Shown here piece by piece: positions 46,001 to 56,731 of a stretch of DNA of 64,000 nt (its first letter is position 1; each line of letters opens with the position of its first letter). Under the pieces are notes generated by a model that saw only the letters and a program-made list of their open reading frames with translations, was not told the origin of the DNA and made no database searches. The position numbers and the translations under genes were made by a program. Source of the DNA: Macrostomum hystrix (taxonomy: Eukaryota > Platyhelminthes > Macrostomidae); contig CATNEN010000001.1 in NCBI GenBank assembly GCA_950097015.1, forward strand, positions 18,480,501-18,544,500, in the 5' to 3' direction.

Positions 46001-49000
46001 ATCCCAATGGGATATTTATTCTAATTCCAATACAGCAGCAGTAATTTGCCAAGGTTTATTACACTGGGAGTTAAATCAACTATTTTGTAATCAATCAATC
46101 AATCTAATCCCAAAATATCCCCCATCGTCAGGTTGACGTCGGCCACCCGGACGAAATCGACGAGATGTTCGACGCCATCAGCTATTCGAAGGGCGCCTCG
46201 ATCATCCGCATGCTGCACGCCTGGCTTGGGCATGAGGCATTCCGCAACGGCTTGCGGGACTACCTGAAGACTCATTGCTATGGCAACGCAACCACTGCGG
46301 ACTTGTGGAGGGCGCTGTCCCTGGCCTCTGGGAAGCCGGTGAGTTTCGACTGCTCATCTGAGCACAACTGTAGGAAAATGACCAACCGAATGCCCTGTGA
46401 AATGTCTGGGTAATGACCTATCGAATGACCTTTTAAAAAGTGTGGGTAATTACCAATCAAATGACCCTGTGAAATGTCTGGGTAATTACCAGGCCTGGGG
46501 CCTGGAGAACTGGGGCCCTTTGAAATGAATGAAATGAAATGAATGACCCTTTGAAAAGTGTGGGTAATGACCAACTGAATGACCGTTTGAAAAGTGTGGG
46601 TAATGACCAACCGAATGACCCTTTGAAAAGTGTGGGTAATGACCAACGGAATGACCCTTTGAAAATTGTGGGTAATGACCAACCGAATGACCTTTCGAAA
46701 TAATGGGCAAGGACTCGAAAATCACTCATGAAATTCAGTGTCAAAGACCGGTCAATAAAAATAAATAAAAAAAGACATTTGAGATACTCAGAGTCACTGA
46801 TCAGTTGCACCTAAGCACACAATATTACTTCTAGTAGTAACTACTGCGCTTTTTCACCCAATCAGGTCGAGCGGGTCATGCACGCCTGGGTGAGGCGGAA
46901 AGGCTTTCCTGTGATCTCAGCCAGCCTGGAACACCTGCCAGCTTCAAAGCTAAGCGAAGCTCAACTGGATGGAGACTCGGCTGTGACGAAGGCTGCTCAG
47001 CCATTGGCCAGGAGGCTACAGCTGAGACTGCGTCAGTCCAGGTTTCGTACGGCCGGACAGACGGTCGAGTCAGCTCAGGAAGTTGGCGACAACACCGAGC
47101 TGGATGCTGAGTCTGGTGTAAGCAGGGTCAGTGCTAGAAATACTGATAGAGGTGTAATGGAATCCCAAAAGTACTGTAATATAATCCTAATAGTTCTGTA
47201 ATGGAATCCTAATAGTATTGTAATATAATCCTAATAGTGCTGTAATATAATCCTAATAGTTCTGTAATGGAATCCTAATAGTACTGTAATATAATCCTAA
47301 TAGTGCTGTAATATAATCCTAATAGTTCTGTAATATAATCCTAAAATTTCTGTAATATAATCCTAAAAGTTCTGTAATATAATCCTAATAGTTCTGTAAT
47401 ATAATCCTAATAGTTCTGTAATATAATCCTAAAAGTTCTGTAATATAATCCTAATAGTTCTGTAATATAATCCTAACAGTACTGTAGTATAATCCTAATA
47501 GTGCTGTAATATAATCCTAATAGTGCTGTAATATAATCCTAATAGTTCTGTAATATAATCCTAATAGTTCTGTAATGGAATCCTAATAGTAATTAATGGA
47601 ATCCTAATAGTTCTGTAATGGAATCCTAATAGTAGTTAATGGAATCCTAATAGTATTGTAATAGAATCCTAATAGTACTGTAATAGAATACTCAGAAGTG
47701 TAACCCTAACCCTAATCAGAAGTGTAATGCAACCCTAATCAGAAGTGAATACAACCCTAATCAGAAGTGTAATACAACCCTAATCAGAAGTGAATGCAAC
47801 CCTAATCAGAAGTGTAATGCCACCCCAATCAGACTCTCACCAGCGGTCAGCGGCAAGCCAAGATGGCCAAGCTGTCGAACATGCCGGAGCATGTTTGGCG
47901 AGTTCCGCTGGAGGTTCAGCTGTCCTGCGAATCAGAGCCGAGAAGAATCTTGCTCGAATCCGGCGAGCAGGTGTACCCGCTGCCTGACGAGCTGACTGCT
48001 GAAAACGGCGACAGCTGGCTGAAGATCAACTGGCAGTGCGTGGGCGTGTACCGCGTTGACTACTCGGATCAGATGCTGGACAGTTTGGTGAATGCTTTGA
48101 AACAAGGCAAGCTGGACCAGAAAGATCGTTTCAACCTTCAGAGCGACCTGTTCGCATTGGCTGCTTACGGAAAGGTTGGTCAGCACGGGTGGGTCGGTGG
48201 CAGAGCGGTTAACGCGTTTGCCTCTCGCACCAAGGTCCCTGAGCTCGATTCCGCGACGAGGCCACATTCGATTGGGGCGCAGCCGCGGAGAGAAGGCTTG
48301 TGGGCTTGTCGTGCAATTCACACCTTTGAGGGCCGACCTCCAAGGCACAGTGATAGTGTACACTGCCTGACGATGAGAAAGTCGGCAGATGTACACACCT
48401 GTGTGAGCGTGTGTGGTCAGGAGTCAGCGACATGGGCAGAATTGCCTCCTCGCTGCCATTGCCCGCAGCCGTCCTGCAATTATTATTACTATTATCGACC
48501 GCATGGGGTTCGGTTGAGTGAGGATTCGAACTCAGGACCTCTGTATTTCCTATAATTGATTTCTTCGTTTCCCAAACCAGCTAGTGACCACTCGAGTCCT
48601 GGACATTGTGAAGGCCTATCGGTGCGAGTGCTACTATACTGTGTGGTGCGATCTGCTAGCCAACCTAGGCAGTGTTCAGGTGCTAGCTGATCAGCTCAGC
48701 CTAACTCAAGCCTGGCACAGTTTCCTGTGCTATCTGTGCCGTCCCGCTTTCCAGCGACTCGGCTGGGACCCACGACCCGGCGAAGGACACGACGCCGGCC
48801 TTCTGCGCGGCCTGCTGATCGCCTACCTGGGCCAAGCCGGTGAGCCTAAGATTGTCCGAGAAGCTCTGGCCAGGTTCGGCAGGCATGCCACCGGCCACAC
48901 TCGACTGGAGCCGGACATTCGCGCCGGCGTGTACTCGACTGCGGCCAGGCATGGCGGGCCTCGAGTGTTTCAGCAGCTCCTGGACCTGCTTGATGCCGGC

Positions 49001-50162
49001 CAGACAGGAGCCGGAGCTGCTAGAAACAATTCTTCGGAGGAGGAGTTGAGAATCTTGAGAGCTTTGGGGAACACGGAAGATCCCGGAGAGGTGAGTTTTG
49101 CTGCTCCAATTACTCAACTAGGTCACTGCATCCTACTCAAAATAGTAATCACCTACTCAAAATAGTAATCACCTACTCAAATTAGTAAGCACCTACTCAA
49201 ATTAGTAATCACCTACTCAAATTAGTTATCACCTACTCAAATTAGTAATCACCTAATCAAAATAGTAATCACCTATCAAATTAGTAATCACCTATCAAAT
49301 TAGTAATCACCTACTCAAATTAGTAATCACCTACTCAAATTAGTAATCACCTATCAAATTAGTAATCACCTACTCAAATTAGTAATCACCTACTCAAAAT
49401 AGTAATCACCTACTCAAATTAGTAATCACCTACTCAAAATAGTAATCACCTACTCAAATTAGTTATCACCTACTCAAATTAGTAATCACCTACTCAAATT
49501 AGTAATCACCTACTCAAAATAGTAATCACCTACTCAAAATAGTTATAAAAAACTATTTTTTAAAATAGTCAATCAAATCACTGTCAGACTACTCAAATCA
49601 ACTACAGAATACTTAAATCAATGTCAGACTACTCAAGTCAATGTCAGACTACTCAAGTCAATGTTAGACTACTCAAGTCAATGTCAGACTACTCAAATCA
49701 ATGTCAGACTACCCAAATCAATGCACAATGACCGCTTTTACTCAGGTTCAGCGAGTTCTTGAGCTGTCAATCAGCGATCGGGTTCGCCAGCAGGACTCGC
49801 CGTCCATCATCTGCGCTCTGTGCGCCTGCGGCGGCTTGAAGTCGCGCCGTTTAGCCTGGCAATTCGTCAAAGATCGCTGGTCATTTCTAGTCAATCGCTA
49901 CTCGGGCATGTTCCTACTGCAGCGCCTGGTTCTCGGTGTGTGCTCAGGCCTGTGCTCAGCTGAGGACGCTGACGACCTGCGCCAATTCTTTGCCAGCCAC
50001 GCGGCACCGTCAGCTAGCAGGTCGGTGCGGCAGGCCTTGGAGACTGTACAGCTCAGAGCGAAACTGCTCAGTCAGGACGGTGAGCACATTGCTCAGTACC
50101 TGGCCAGTCTCCAAGCTGCTGCTAGCGATGACACAGATGACACAACCGACCCGCTGCCCTAG
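43087..50162 (+). CDS. NPEPPS: puromycin-sensitive aminopeptidase (M1 family), 10 exons
   Basis: Exons 43087-43203, 43280-43352, 43447-43742, 44023-44258, 45107-45542, 46132-46338, 46866-47117, 47851-48174, 48581-49090 and 49746-50162 join with agreeing phases into 955 aa, close to animal NPEPPS. Visible M1 features: RRLLPCWDEPQLKATF, substrate motif GAMEN (residues 283-287), zinc motif HEVAH (318-322) and the third ligand in NEGFAS (Glu341). The long C-terminal helical domain matches too (YTVWCDLLANLG, RLGWDPRPGEG, APSASRSVRQ). It removes N-terminal residues from peptides, usually in the cytosol; no signal peptide is seen. A TTAACTTTCAG acceptor 10 nt before the ATG suggests trans-splicing. 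The exon 8 acceptor at 47851 is the one that keeps frame. Introns hold SINEs and several private minisatellites. Confidence 0.93.
44375..44545 (+). mobile_element. SINE family B copy 2 (intron 4 of the aminopeptidase)
   Basis: Head with TGTAGCCTAGTGGTTAGAGC and B-box GTGGGTTCGATTCCCG, then AGCAAGACACACTTAACTCT. The anticodon stem does not pair, so it is a SINE rather than a functional tRNA. A family A SINE follows in the opposite orientation. Confidence 0.85.
44551..44882 (-). mobile_element. SINE family A, complete reverse copy (intron 4)
   Basis: Reverse copy of the element at 28413-28740, with head near 44880 and an AAT-rich tail at 44551-44560. All body blocks are present. Confidence 0.9.
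44920..44992 (-). repeat. dispersed repeat fragment (reverse copy of 28757-28835)
   Basis: Contains CCATGGACTGAACAGCCGTA and GCAATAGCTGCGGCTGTGC, the reverse complement of the 28.8-kb fragment with a few changes. Confidence 0.7.
45543..46030. repeat. degenerate ~45-nt repeat in intron 5
   Basis: Units contain ATCCCAATGGGATATTTATC then CCAATTGAGTGTAGTAAAT. The motif TCCCAATGGGA is palindromic. Degenerate compared with the intergenic arrays. Confidence 0.85.
46370..46710. repeat. ~36-nt repeat in intron 6
   Basis: Units contain TGACCAACCGAATGACCCTT then TGAAAAGTGTGGGTAA. One ATGAAATGAATGA stretch interrupts it. Confidence 0.85.
47150..47700. repeat. 21-nt repeat in intron 7
   Basis: Units contain TCTGTAATATAATCCTAATA. 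Near 47695-47825 it passes into an AACCCTAATCAGAAGTG repeat. Confidence 0.92.
48187..48497 (+). mobile_element. SINE family A (intron 8 of the aminopeptidase)
   Basis: Head with GGTGGCAGAGCGGTTAACGC and B-box GAGCTCGATTCCG, then the family A body and a TTATTATTACTATTA tail. It lacks the segment around CTGCGGGTCTAGTGTCACC. The donor of exon 8 is only 13 nt upstream. Confidence 0.9.
48502..48607 (+). repeat. duplicated segment: intron 8 end plus 27 nt of exon 9
   Basis: CATGGGGTTCGGTTGAGTG, GGATTCGAACTCAGGACC and the stretch from CCCAAACCAG to CTGGACATT recur at 51372-51469, also just after a family A SINE. The last 27 nt are coding in exon 9 and are identical in the copy. Confidence 0.88.
49135..49730. 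repeat. two 20-nt repeats in intron 9
   Basis: 49135-49545 has units of CACCTACTCAAATTAGTAAT. After a short gap, 49600-49730 has ATGTCAGACTACTCAAGTCA. Both are 20 nt with a shared TACTCAA. Confidence 0.92.
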
Positions 50163-50262
50163 ACTCTTCATTTAGCTGCTGTGACATTTCCTGTATTTTA
50201 GATTTTAATGTACATTCGATTGCTCAGATTTAAATACACATTATATGACTCTGACTCACTAA

Positions 50263-50268
50263 AATAAA
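50263..50268 (+). terminator. polyadenylation signal AATAAA
   Basis: AATAAA about 100 nt after the aminopeptidase stop. Confidence 0.65.
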
Positions 50269-50279
50269 CAACAAACACT

Positions 50280-50590
50280 CGACGATTTATTGTGGAATGT
50301 ACATTCGATTACTCAGTTCAGAATGTACACTCGACTCATTACAGAATGTACATTTGATGACTCATTACAGAATGTACATTTGATGACTCATTACAGAATG
50401 TACACTCGATAAATCATAGAATGTACACTCGATGACTCATCTCAGATTGTACACTCGATGACTCATCACAGATTGTACACTCGATGACTCATTACAGAAT
50501 GAACACTCGATGACTCATTACAGAATGAACACTCGATGACTCATTACAGAATTTAAACTCGGTGACTCATTAATTACAGAATGTTTATTC
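50280..50590. repeat. ~26-nt repeat after the aminopeptidase gene
   Basis: Units contain CAGAATGTACACTCGATGAC then TCATTA, with some drift. Confidence 0.88.
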
Positions 50591-51138
50591 CATTCGATCA
50601 TTCGTAACGTAAAGTAAATTTTAAGATAATAATTTATAATAATGAGCATCTGCAATGTACATTTGATGATCTATTAAAAAAGTATTTAATTCCTTGCTTG
50701 GCCCAGTATAAAATGCTAGTTTGATGCTACGAGCGGACACTGCTTATAATAGGTGCTTAAATATGCTCTATTTTTTCACTCCTAGCCCAAACGACTGTCT
50801 CCTGTTCTGAATTATAAGTTTTTGGTTGTTAATAAGCTTTGCCATGTTTACTCTGTGCACAACTGTTGATATTTGTGTAACATTGAATTCATGCTGCATA
50901 ATATACAGATAAATTCCAAATTGTTTGGGTCAATGAGGAAATGCTCTAAACTTGTTGAATTACTCGTAAGGTTTTTTAATAACACTATGAGATTTACAAT
51001 AAGCTTTCTGAGCCGTCTAATCAGTTAGGATTAGCGTTAAATTTTGATATAAATTATGATGTGCCACTTCATGTGACTTTTATCTCTATTGTGTGCACCA
51101 TTATTCTCTCTAGTTTTATCTCCCCTCAATTCCATCCT
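50591..51138. other. AT-rich spacer
   Basis: AT-rich unique sequence. No gene seen. Confidence 0.45.
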
Positions 51139-51365
51139 GCCTAAGGCAGAGCGGCTAACGCGTTCGCCTCTCGCACCATGAGGTTCTTGCAATTTACGCC
51201 TTTGCGGGCCAACCTCCAAGGCACGAGAAGTCAGGGCAGATGTACACACCTGTGTGAGCCTGTGCTCAGGAGTCAGCGAAATGGGCAGAATGGGCCCCCT
51301 CGCTGGTTGCGGGTACTAATGTCACTAAACGATGTGCCATTGCCCGCAGCCCTCCTGCCCGCAGC
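51139..51365 (+). mobile_element. SINE family A, internally deleted
   Basis: Head AGGCAGAGCGGCTAACGCG and CCTCTCGCACCATGAGG, then a jump over the middle of the element to TTGCAATTTACGCC. CAAGGCACGAGAAGTCAGGG follows, and the 3' end is intact. Confidence 0.85.
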
Positions 51366-51371
51366 CCGCAA

Positions 51372-51469
51372 CATGGGGTTCGGTTGAGTGCGGATTCGAA
51401 CACAGGACCTCTGTATTTCAAATAATTGTATTCCCAAACCAGCTAGTGACCACTCGAGTCCTGGACATT
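51372..51469 (+). pseudogene. copy of aminopeptidase intron 8/exon 9 junction
   Basis: Matches 48502-48607, including the 27-nt start of exon 9 (51443-51469), after which similarity stops. Too short to code. It marks a copied block of SINE plus host sequence. Confidence 0.7.
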
Positions 51470-52014
51470 CCCTCCCTTCTCATCTCTCTCCCTCTATTAT
51501 CTCCTGTTCCGTCCCGTCTCTCAGTAATCTTTATAATCAATTTAATATCATCTACGCTCGTATATCAATCTAAAGAGTTTTAATAAATAACGAACACAAA
51601 GAACAGCGGCCCAGCAAACACTTGTTTAGTCAAGCAGATAATAGAAGGCATTTAAACACAATCTCAGACAATTTCTGAGTTGTTTCCATTTTCATCTTTT
51701 TCTCAGATGAAGCGACAGTAAAGAAAAAAGGAGGAGAGAAAATGTTAAATTAAATTAGCAATTAGGCGGAAACAGAAATGATCTTTCAGCAAAAACACTA
51801 GCTTTCGAGAAATCTAAAAACATGTATGTGGTGCATATGCATTCGGCCTACAATTAACAAGCAAATATAAGTGACGACGCTAAAAAAATACGCAAACAAA
51901 CAATGAGTACATAAAATAATTACTAACGAGGGTGTAACTCACGTTAACGGTTGGATTTGGAGTCTGAAAAATCTGCTTATATGTATAGGAGTTTTAAAAA
52001 ACACACGACTGAAG
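51470..52014. other. AT-rich spacer
   Basis: No supported gene or RNA. Confidence 0.45.
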
Positions 52015-53180
52015 TGTTTGAGTTAATAGCGAAGAGTTTGAGTTGTTAGAGAAGAGTTTGAGTTGTTAGAGAAGAGTTTGAGTTGTTAGAGAAGAGTCTG
52101 AGTTGTTAGAGAAGAGTCTGAGTTGTTAGAGAAGAGTCTGAGTTGTTAGAGAAGAGTTTGAGTTGTTAGAGAAGAGTTTGAGTTGTTAGAGAAGAGTTTG
52201 AGTTGTTAGAGAAGAGTTTGAGTTGTTAGAGAAGAGTTTGAGTTGTTAGAGAAGAGTTTGAGTTGTTAGAGAAGAGTTTGAGCTGTTAGAGAAGAGTCTG
52301 AGTTGTTAGAGAAGAGTTTGAGTTGTTAGAGAAGAGTTTGAGTTGTTAGAGAAGAGTTTGAGTTGTTAGAGAAGAGTCTGAGTTGTTAGAGAAGAGTTTG
52401 AGTTGTTAGAGAAGAGTTTGAGTTGTTAGAGAAGAGTTTGAGTTGCTAGAGAAGAGTCTGAGTTGTTAGAGAAGAGTCTGAGTTGTTAGAGAAGAGTTTG
52501 AGTTGTTAGAGAAGAGTTTGAGCTGTTAGAGAAGAGTTTGAGTTGTTAGAGAAGAGTTTGAGTTGTTAGAGAAGAGTTTGAGTTGTTAGAGAAGAGTTTG
52601 AGTTGATAGAGAAGAGTTTGAGTTGTTAGAGAAGAGTTTGAGTTGTTAGAGAAGAGTTTGAGTTGATAGAGAAGAGTCTGAGTTGTTAGAGAAGAGTCTG
52701 AGTTGTTAGAGAAGAGTTTGAGTTGTTAGAGAAGAGTCTGAGCTGTTAGAGAAGAGTTTGAGTTGTTAGAGAAGAGTTTGAGTTGTTAGAGAAGAGTTTG
52801 AGTTGTTAGAGAAGAGTTTGAGCTGTTAGAGAAGAGTTTGAGTTGTTAGAGAAGAGTTTGAGTTGTTAGAGAAGAGTTTGAGTTGTTAGAGAAGAGTTTG
52901 AGTTGATAGAGAAGAGTTTGAGTTGTTAGAGAAGAGTTTGAGTTGTTAGAGAAGAGTTTGAGTTGATAGAGAAGAGTCTGAGTTGTTAGAGAAGAGTCTG
53001 AGTTGTTAGAGAAGAGTTTGAGTTGTTAGAGAAGAGTCTGAGCTGTTAGAGAAGAGTTTGAGTTGTTAGAGAAGAGTTTGAGTTGTTAGAGAAGAGTTTG
53101 AGTTGTTAGAGAAGAGTTTGAGTTGTTAGAGAAGAGTCTGAGTTGTTAGAGAAGAGTTTGAGTTGTTAGAGAAGAGTTTT
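52015..53180. repeat. 20-nt minisatellite with 300-nt higher-order repeat
   Basis: About 58 units of AGTTGTTAGAGAAGAGTTTG with GAGTCTG, AGCTG and TTGATAG variants. The block 52501-52800 matches 52801-53100 variant for variant as far as I compared them. Confidence 0.97.
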
Positions 53181-53559
53181 TAGCGACTTATTTACTAGAG
53201 GTTTTTATCGAGAGAGACTCAAACTTATAAGCACCTACGGCTGGGGATAAAAATATGCCCGTTTGGGATTTTAAGCGCAGCTGCGACCTAGCAACGAATT
53301 AAACAAATCAAAGGAAACGGCTATTTTTTGTTAACATTTTCTTCTACGCTGCAATTCAATGATAATCCCGAGTTCGCTTCCAAGACAATTAAAGAAACAT
53401 GCAAAATAGGATAAATAAACAAGACACACAAAACGTACTTGGCATGTAAGCAATCAACCTGCTGGCCATTTTAAATTTAGAGAAGCATTCTTACTGTACT
53501 CGCCAGTACTCGAATACAAAATAATTAACTGAAACAATAATTGACAAATGTGATTTCAC
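53181..53559. other. unique spacer
   Basis: No supported gene. Confidence 0.4.
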
Positions 53560-54375
53560 CAGTGGGATCAAAGTGTCAGAATGGGATTTCAACAGTGGGA
53601 TCAAAATGTCAGTGGGATCAAAGTGTCAGGATGGGATTTCAACAGTGGGATCAAAGTGTCAGAATGGGATTTCAACAGTGGGATCAAAGTGTCAGAGTGG
53701 GATTTCAACAGTGGGATCAAAGTGTTAGAGTGGGATTTCAACAGTGGGATCAAAGTGTCAGAGTGGGATTTCAACAGTGGGATCAAAGTGTCAGAGTGGG
53801 ATTTCAACAGTGGGATCAAAGTGTTAGAGTGGGATTTCAACAGTGGGATCAAAGTGTCAGAGTGGGATTTCAACAGTGGGATCAAAGTGTTAGAGTGGGA
53901 TTTCAACAGTGGGATCAAAGTGTCAGAGTGGGATTTCAACAGTGGGATCAAAGTGTCAGAGTGGGATTTCAACAGTGGGATCAAAGTGTTAGAGTGGGAT
54001 TTCAACAGTGGGATCAAAGTGTCAGAGTGGGATTTCAACAGTGGGATCAAAGTGTCAGAGTGGGATTTCAACAGTGGGATCAAAGTGTCAGAATGGGATT
54101 TCAACAGTGGGATCATAGTGTCAGAGTGGGATTTCAACAGTGGGATCATAGTGTCAGAGTGGGATTTCAACAGTGGGATCATAGTGTCAGAGTGGGATTT
54201 CAACAGTGGGATCATAGTGTCAGAGTGGGGTTTCAACAGTGGGATCAAAGTGTCAGAGTGGGATTTCAACAGTGGGATCATAGTGTCAGAGTGGGGTTTC
54301 AACAGTGGGATCAAAGTGTCAGAGTGGGATTTCAACAGTGGGATCATAGTGTCAGAATGGGATTTCGGTAGTATG
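53560..54375. repeat. 33-nt minisatellite array
   Basis: Units contain AGTGGGATCAAAGTGTCAGA then GTGGGATTTCAAC. Variants: GTGTTAGAG, GGATCATAG and GGGGTTTC. Open frames come from the 33-nt period. Confidence 0.96.
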
Positions 54376-54814
54376 ATAATCTGAAACTTTCTTTCAATAA
54401 ACTTTAATAAAAATTGACGCAACAGCAAATTAAGCCGACAGATAAGGGTCCTTACCATTTGTCTGAATATTAAATAATGATAACTGAGACACTGAAAGAC
54501 ACTAAACTGATTTAAATAACCACGTGTGTGAGAGTTGGTGCAAATAAAAATGACATCAAATCAAGAGAGCGCTAGATAACGTGTGCTAGAAATGAATCAC
54601 TACAGGCAGTTATGCGACTCCTACTCATGAATGAAAACATGTTATGAAATTCTATTTCTGACATGAGCAGCGACTGTTTTATGATCATTATGAGCTGACA
54701 GCTGAGCCTTCCAAATATAGGCGTAACAGCACTGCAGATCTCCTTCACACACTGAAGAGATATGGGATAGAATAATCGAACACGACAATGACCCAAATGA
54801 CGCTTAGGGTAGTG
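54376..54814. other. unique spacer
   Basis: No supported gene. Confidence 0.4.
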
Positions 54815-56550
54815 TAATGACCAACAATAGTGACCAGGTGAAATGACCAACAATAGTGGCCAGGTGAAATGACAAACATTAGTGACCAGGTGAAATGACC
54901 AACAATAGTGACCAGGTGAAATGACCAACAATAGTGACCAGGTGAAATGACAAACATTAGTGACCAGGTGAAATGACCAACAATAGTGACCAGGTGAAAT
55001 GACCAACATTAGTGACCAGGTGAAATGACCAACAATAGTGACCAGGTGAAATGACCAACATTAGTGACCAGGTGAAATGACCAACAATAGTGACCAGGTG
55101 AAATGACCAACAATAGTGACCAGGTGAAATGACCAACAATAGTGACCAGGTGAAATGACCAACATTAGTGACCAGGTGAAATGACCAACATTAGTGACCA
55201 GGTGAAATGACCAACAATAGTGACCAGGTGAAATGACCAACAATAGTGACCAGGTGAAATGACCAACAATAGTGACCAGGTGAAATGACCAACAATAGTG
55301 ACCAGGTGAAATGACCAACATTAGTGACCAGGTGAAATGACCAACATTAGTGACCAGGTGAAATGACCAACAATAGTGACCAGGTGAAATGACCAACAAT
55401 AGTGACCAGGTGAAATGACCAACATTAGTGACCAGGTGAAATGACCAACAATAGTGACCAGGTGAAATGACCAACAATAGTGACCAGGTGAAATGACCAA
55501 CAATAGTGACCAGGTGAAATGACCAACAATAGTGACCAGGTGAAATGACCAACAATAGTGACCAGGTGAAATGACCAACAAGAGTGGCCAGGTGAAATGA
55601 CCAACAATAGTGACCAGGTGAAATGACCAACAATAGTGACCAGGTGAAATGACCAACAATAGTGACCAGGTGAAATGACCAACATTAGTGACCAGGTGAA
55701 ATGACCAACAATAGTGACCAGGTGAAATGACCAACATTAGTGACCAGGTGAAATGACCAACATTAGTGACCAGGTGAAATGACCAACAATAGTGACCAGG
55801 TGAAATGACCAACAATAGTGACCAGGTGAAATGACCAACATTAGTGACCAGGTGAAATGACCAACAATAGTGACCAGGTGAAATGACCAACAATAGTGAC
55901 CAGGTGAAATGACCAACAATAGTGACCAGGTGAAATGACCAACAATAGTGACCAGGTGAAATGACCAACAAGAGTGGCCAGGTGAAATGACCAACAATAG
56001 TGACCAGGTGAAATGACCAACAATAGTGACCAGGTGAAATGACCAACAATAGTGACCAGGTGAAATGACCAACATTAGTGACCAGGTGAAATGACCAACA
56101 ATAGTGACCAGGTGAAATGACCAACAATAGTGACCAGGTGAAATGACCAACAATAGTGACCAGGTGAAATGACCAACAATAGTGACCAGGTGAAATGACA
56201 AACATTAGTGACCAGGTGAAATGACCAACAATAGTGACCAGGTGAAATGACCAACAATAGTGACCAGGTGAAATGACCAACAAGAGTGGCCAGGTGAAAT
56301 GACCAACAATAGTGACCAGGTGAAATGACCAACAATAGTGACCAGGTGAAATGACCATCAATAGTGACCAGGTGAAATGACCAACAATAGTGACCAGGTG
56401 AAATGACCAACAATAGTGACCAGGTGAAATGACCAACAATAGTGACCAGGTGAAATGACCAACAATAGTGACCAGGTGAAATGACCAACAATAGTGACCA
56501 GGTGAAATGACCAACAATAGTGGCCAGGTGAAATGACCAACAGTAGTTAC
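54815..56550. repeat. 26-nt minisatellite with higher-order structure
   Basis: About 66 units containing AGTGACCAGGTGAAATGACC then AACAAT or AACATT. The rare AGAGTGGCC variant at 55581 recurs at 55971 (390 nt, 15 units) and near 56283 (312 nt, 12 units). Confidence 0.97.
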
Positions 56551-56731
56551 CTGGAAGTAGAATCCAATGACTGAAACTACGATCCGAAGAATTAAGGCAT
56601 GTTAACAAATACGAAGGCATTTCAAATAGCTCATAAATGATCTCTGACAAAAATCTATTAAGAGGAGAATCTCAAAGCAATCGCAAGCATTTTTACCACC
56701 AACTGAGAAGTCTCACACTGATAGCTCGTTC

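Noticed and set aside
47695-47830. Telomere-like CCCTAACCCTAA
   Set aside because: Only two adjacent units occur, and they merge into an AACCCTAATCAGAAGTG intronic repeat.
53541-54458. WDQSV-type repeat protein
   Set aside because: Explained by a 33-nt minisatellite; three frames are open and there is no gene context.
54572-56650. FHLVTIVGHFTWS-type hydrophobic repeat protein
   Set aside because: It is the translation of the 26-nt array, which passes through all three frames every 78 nt.
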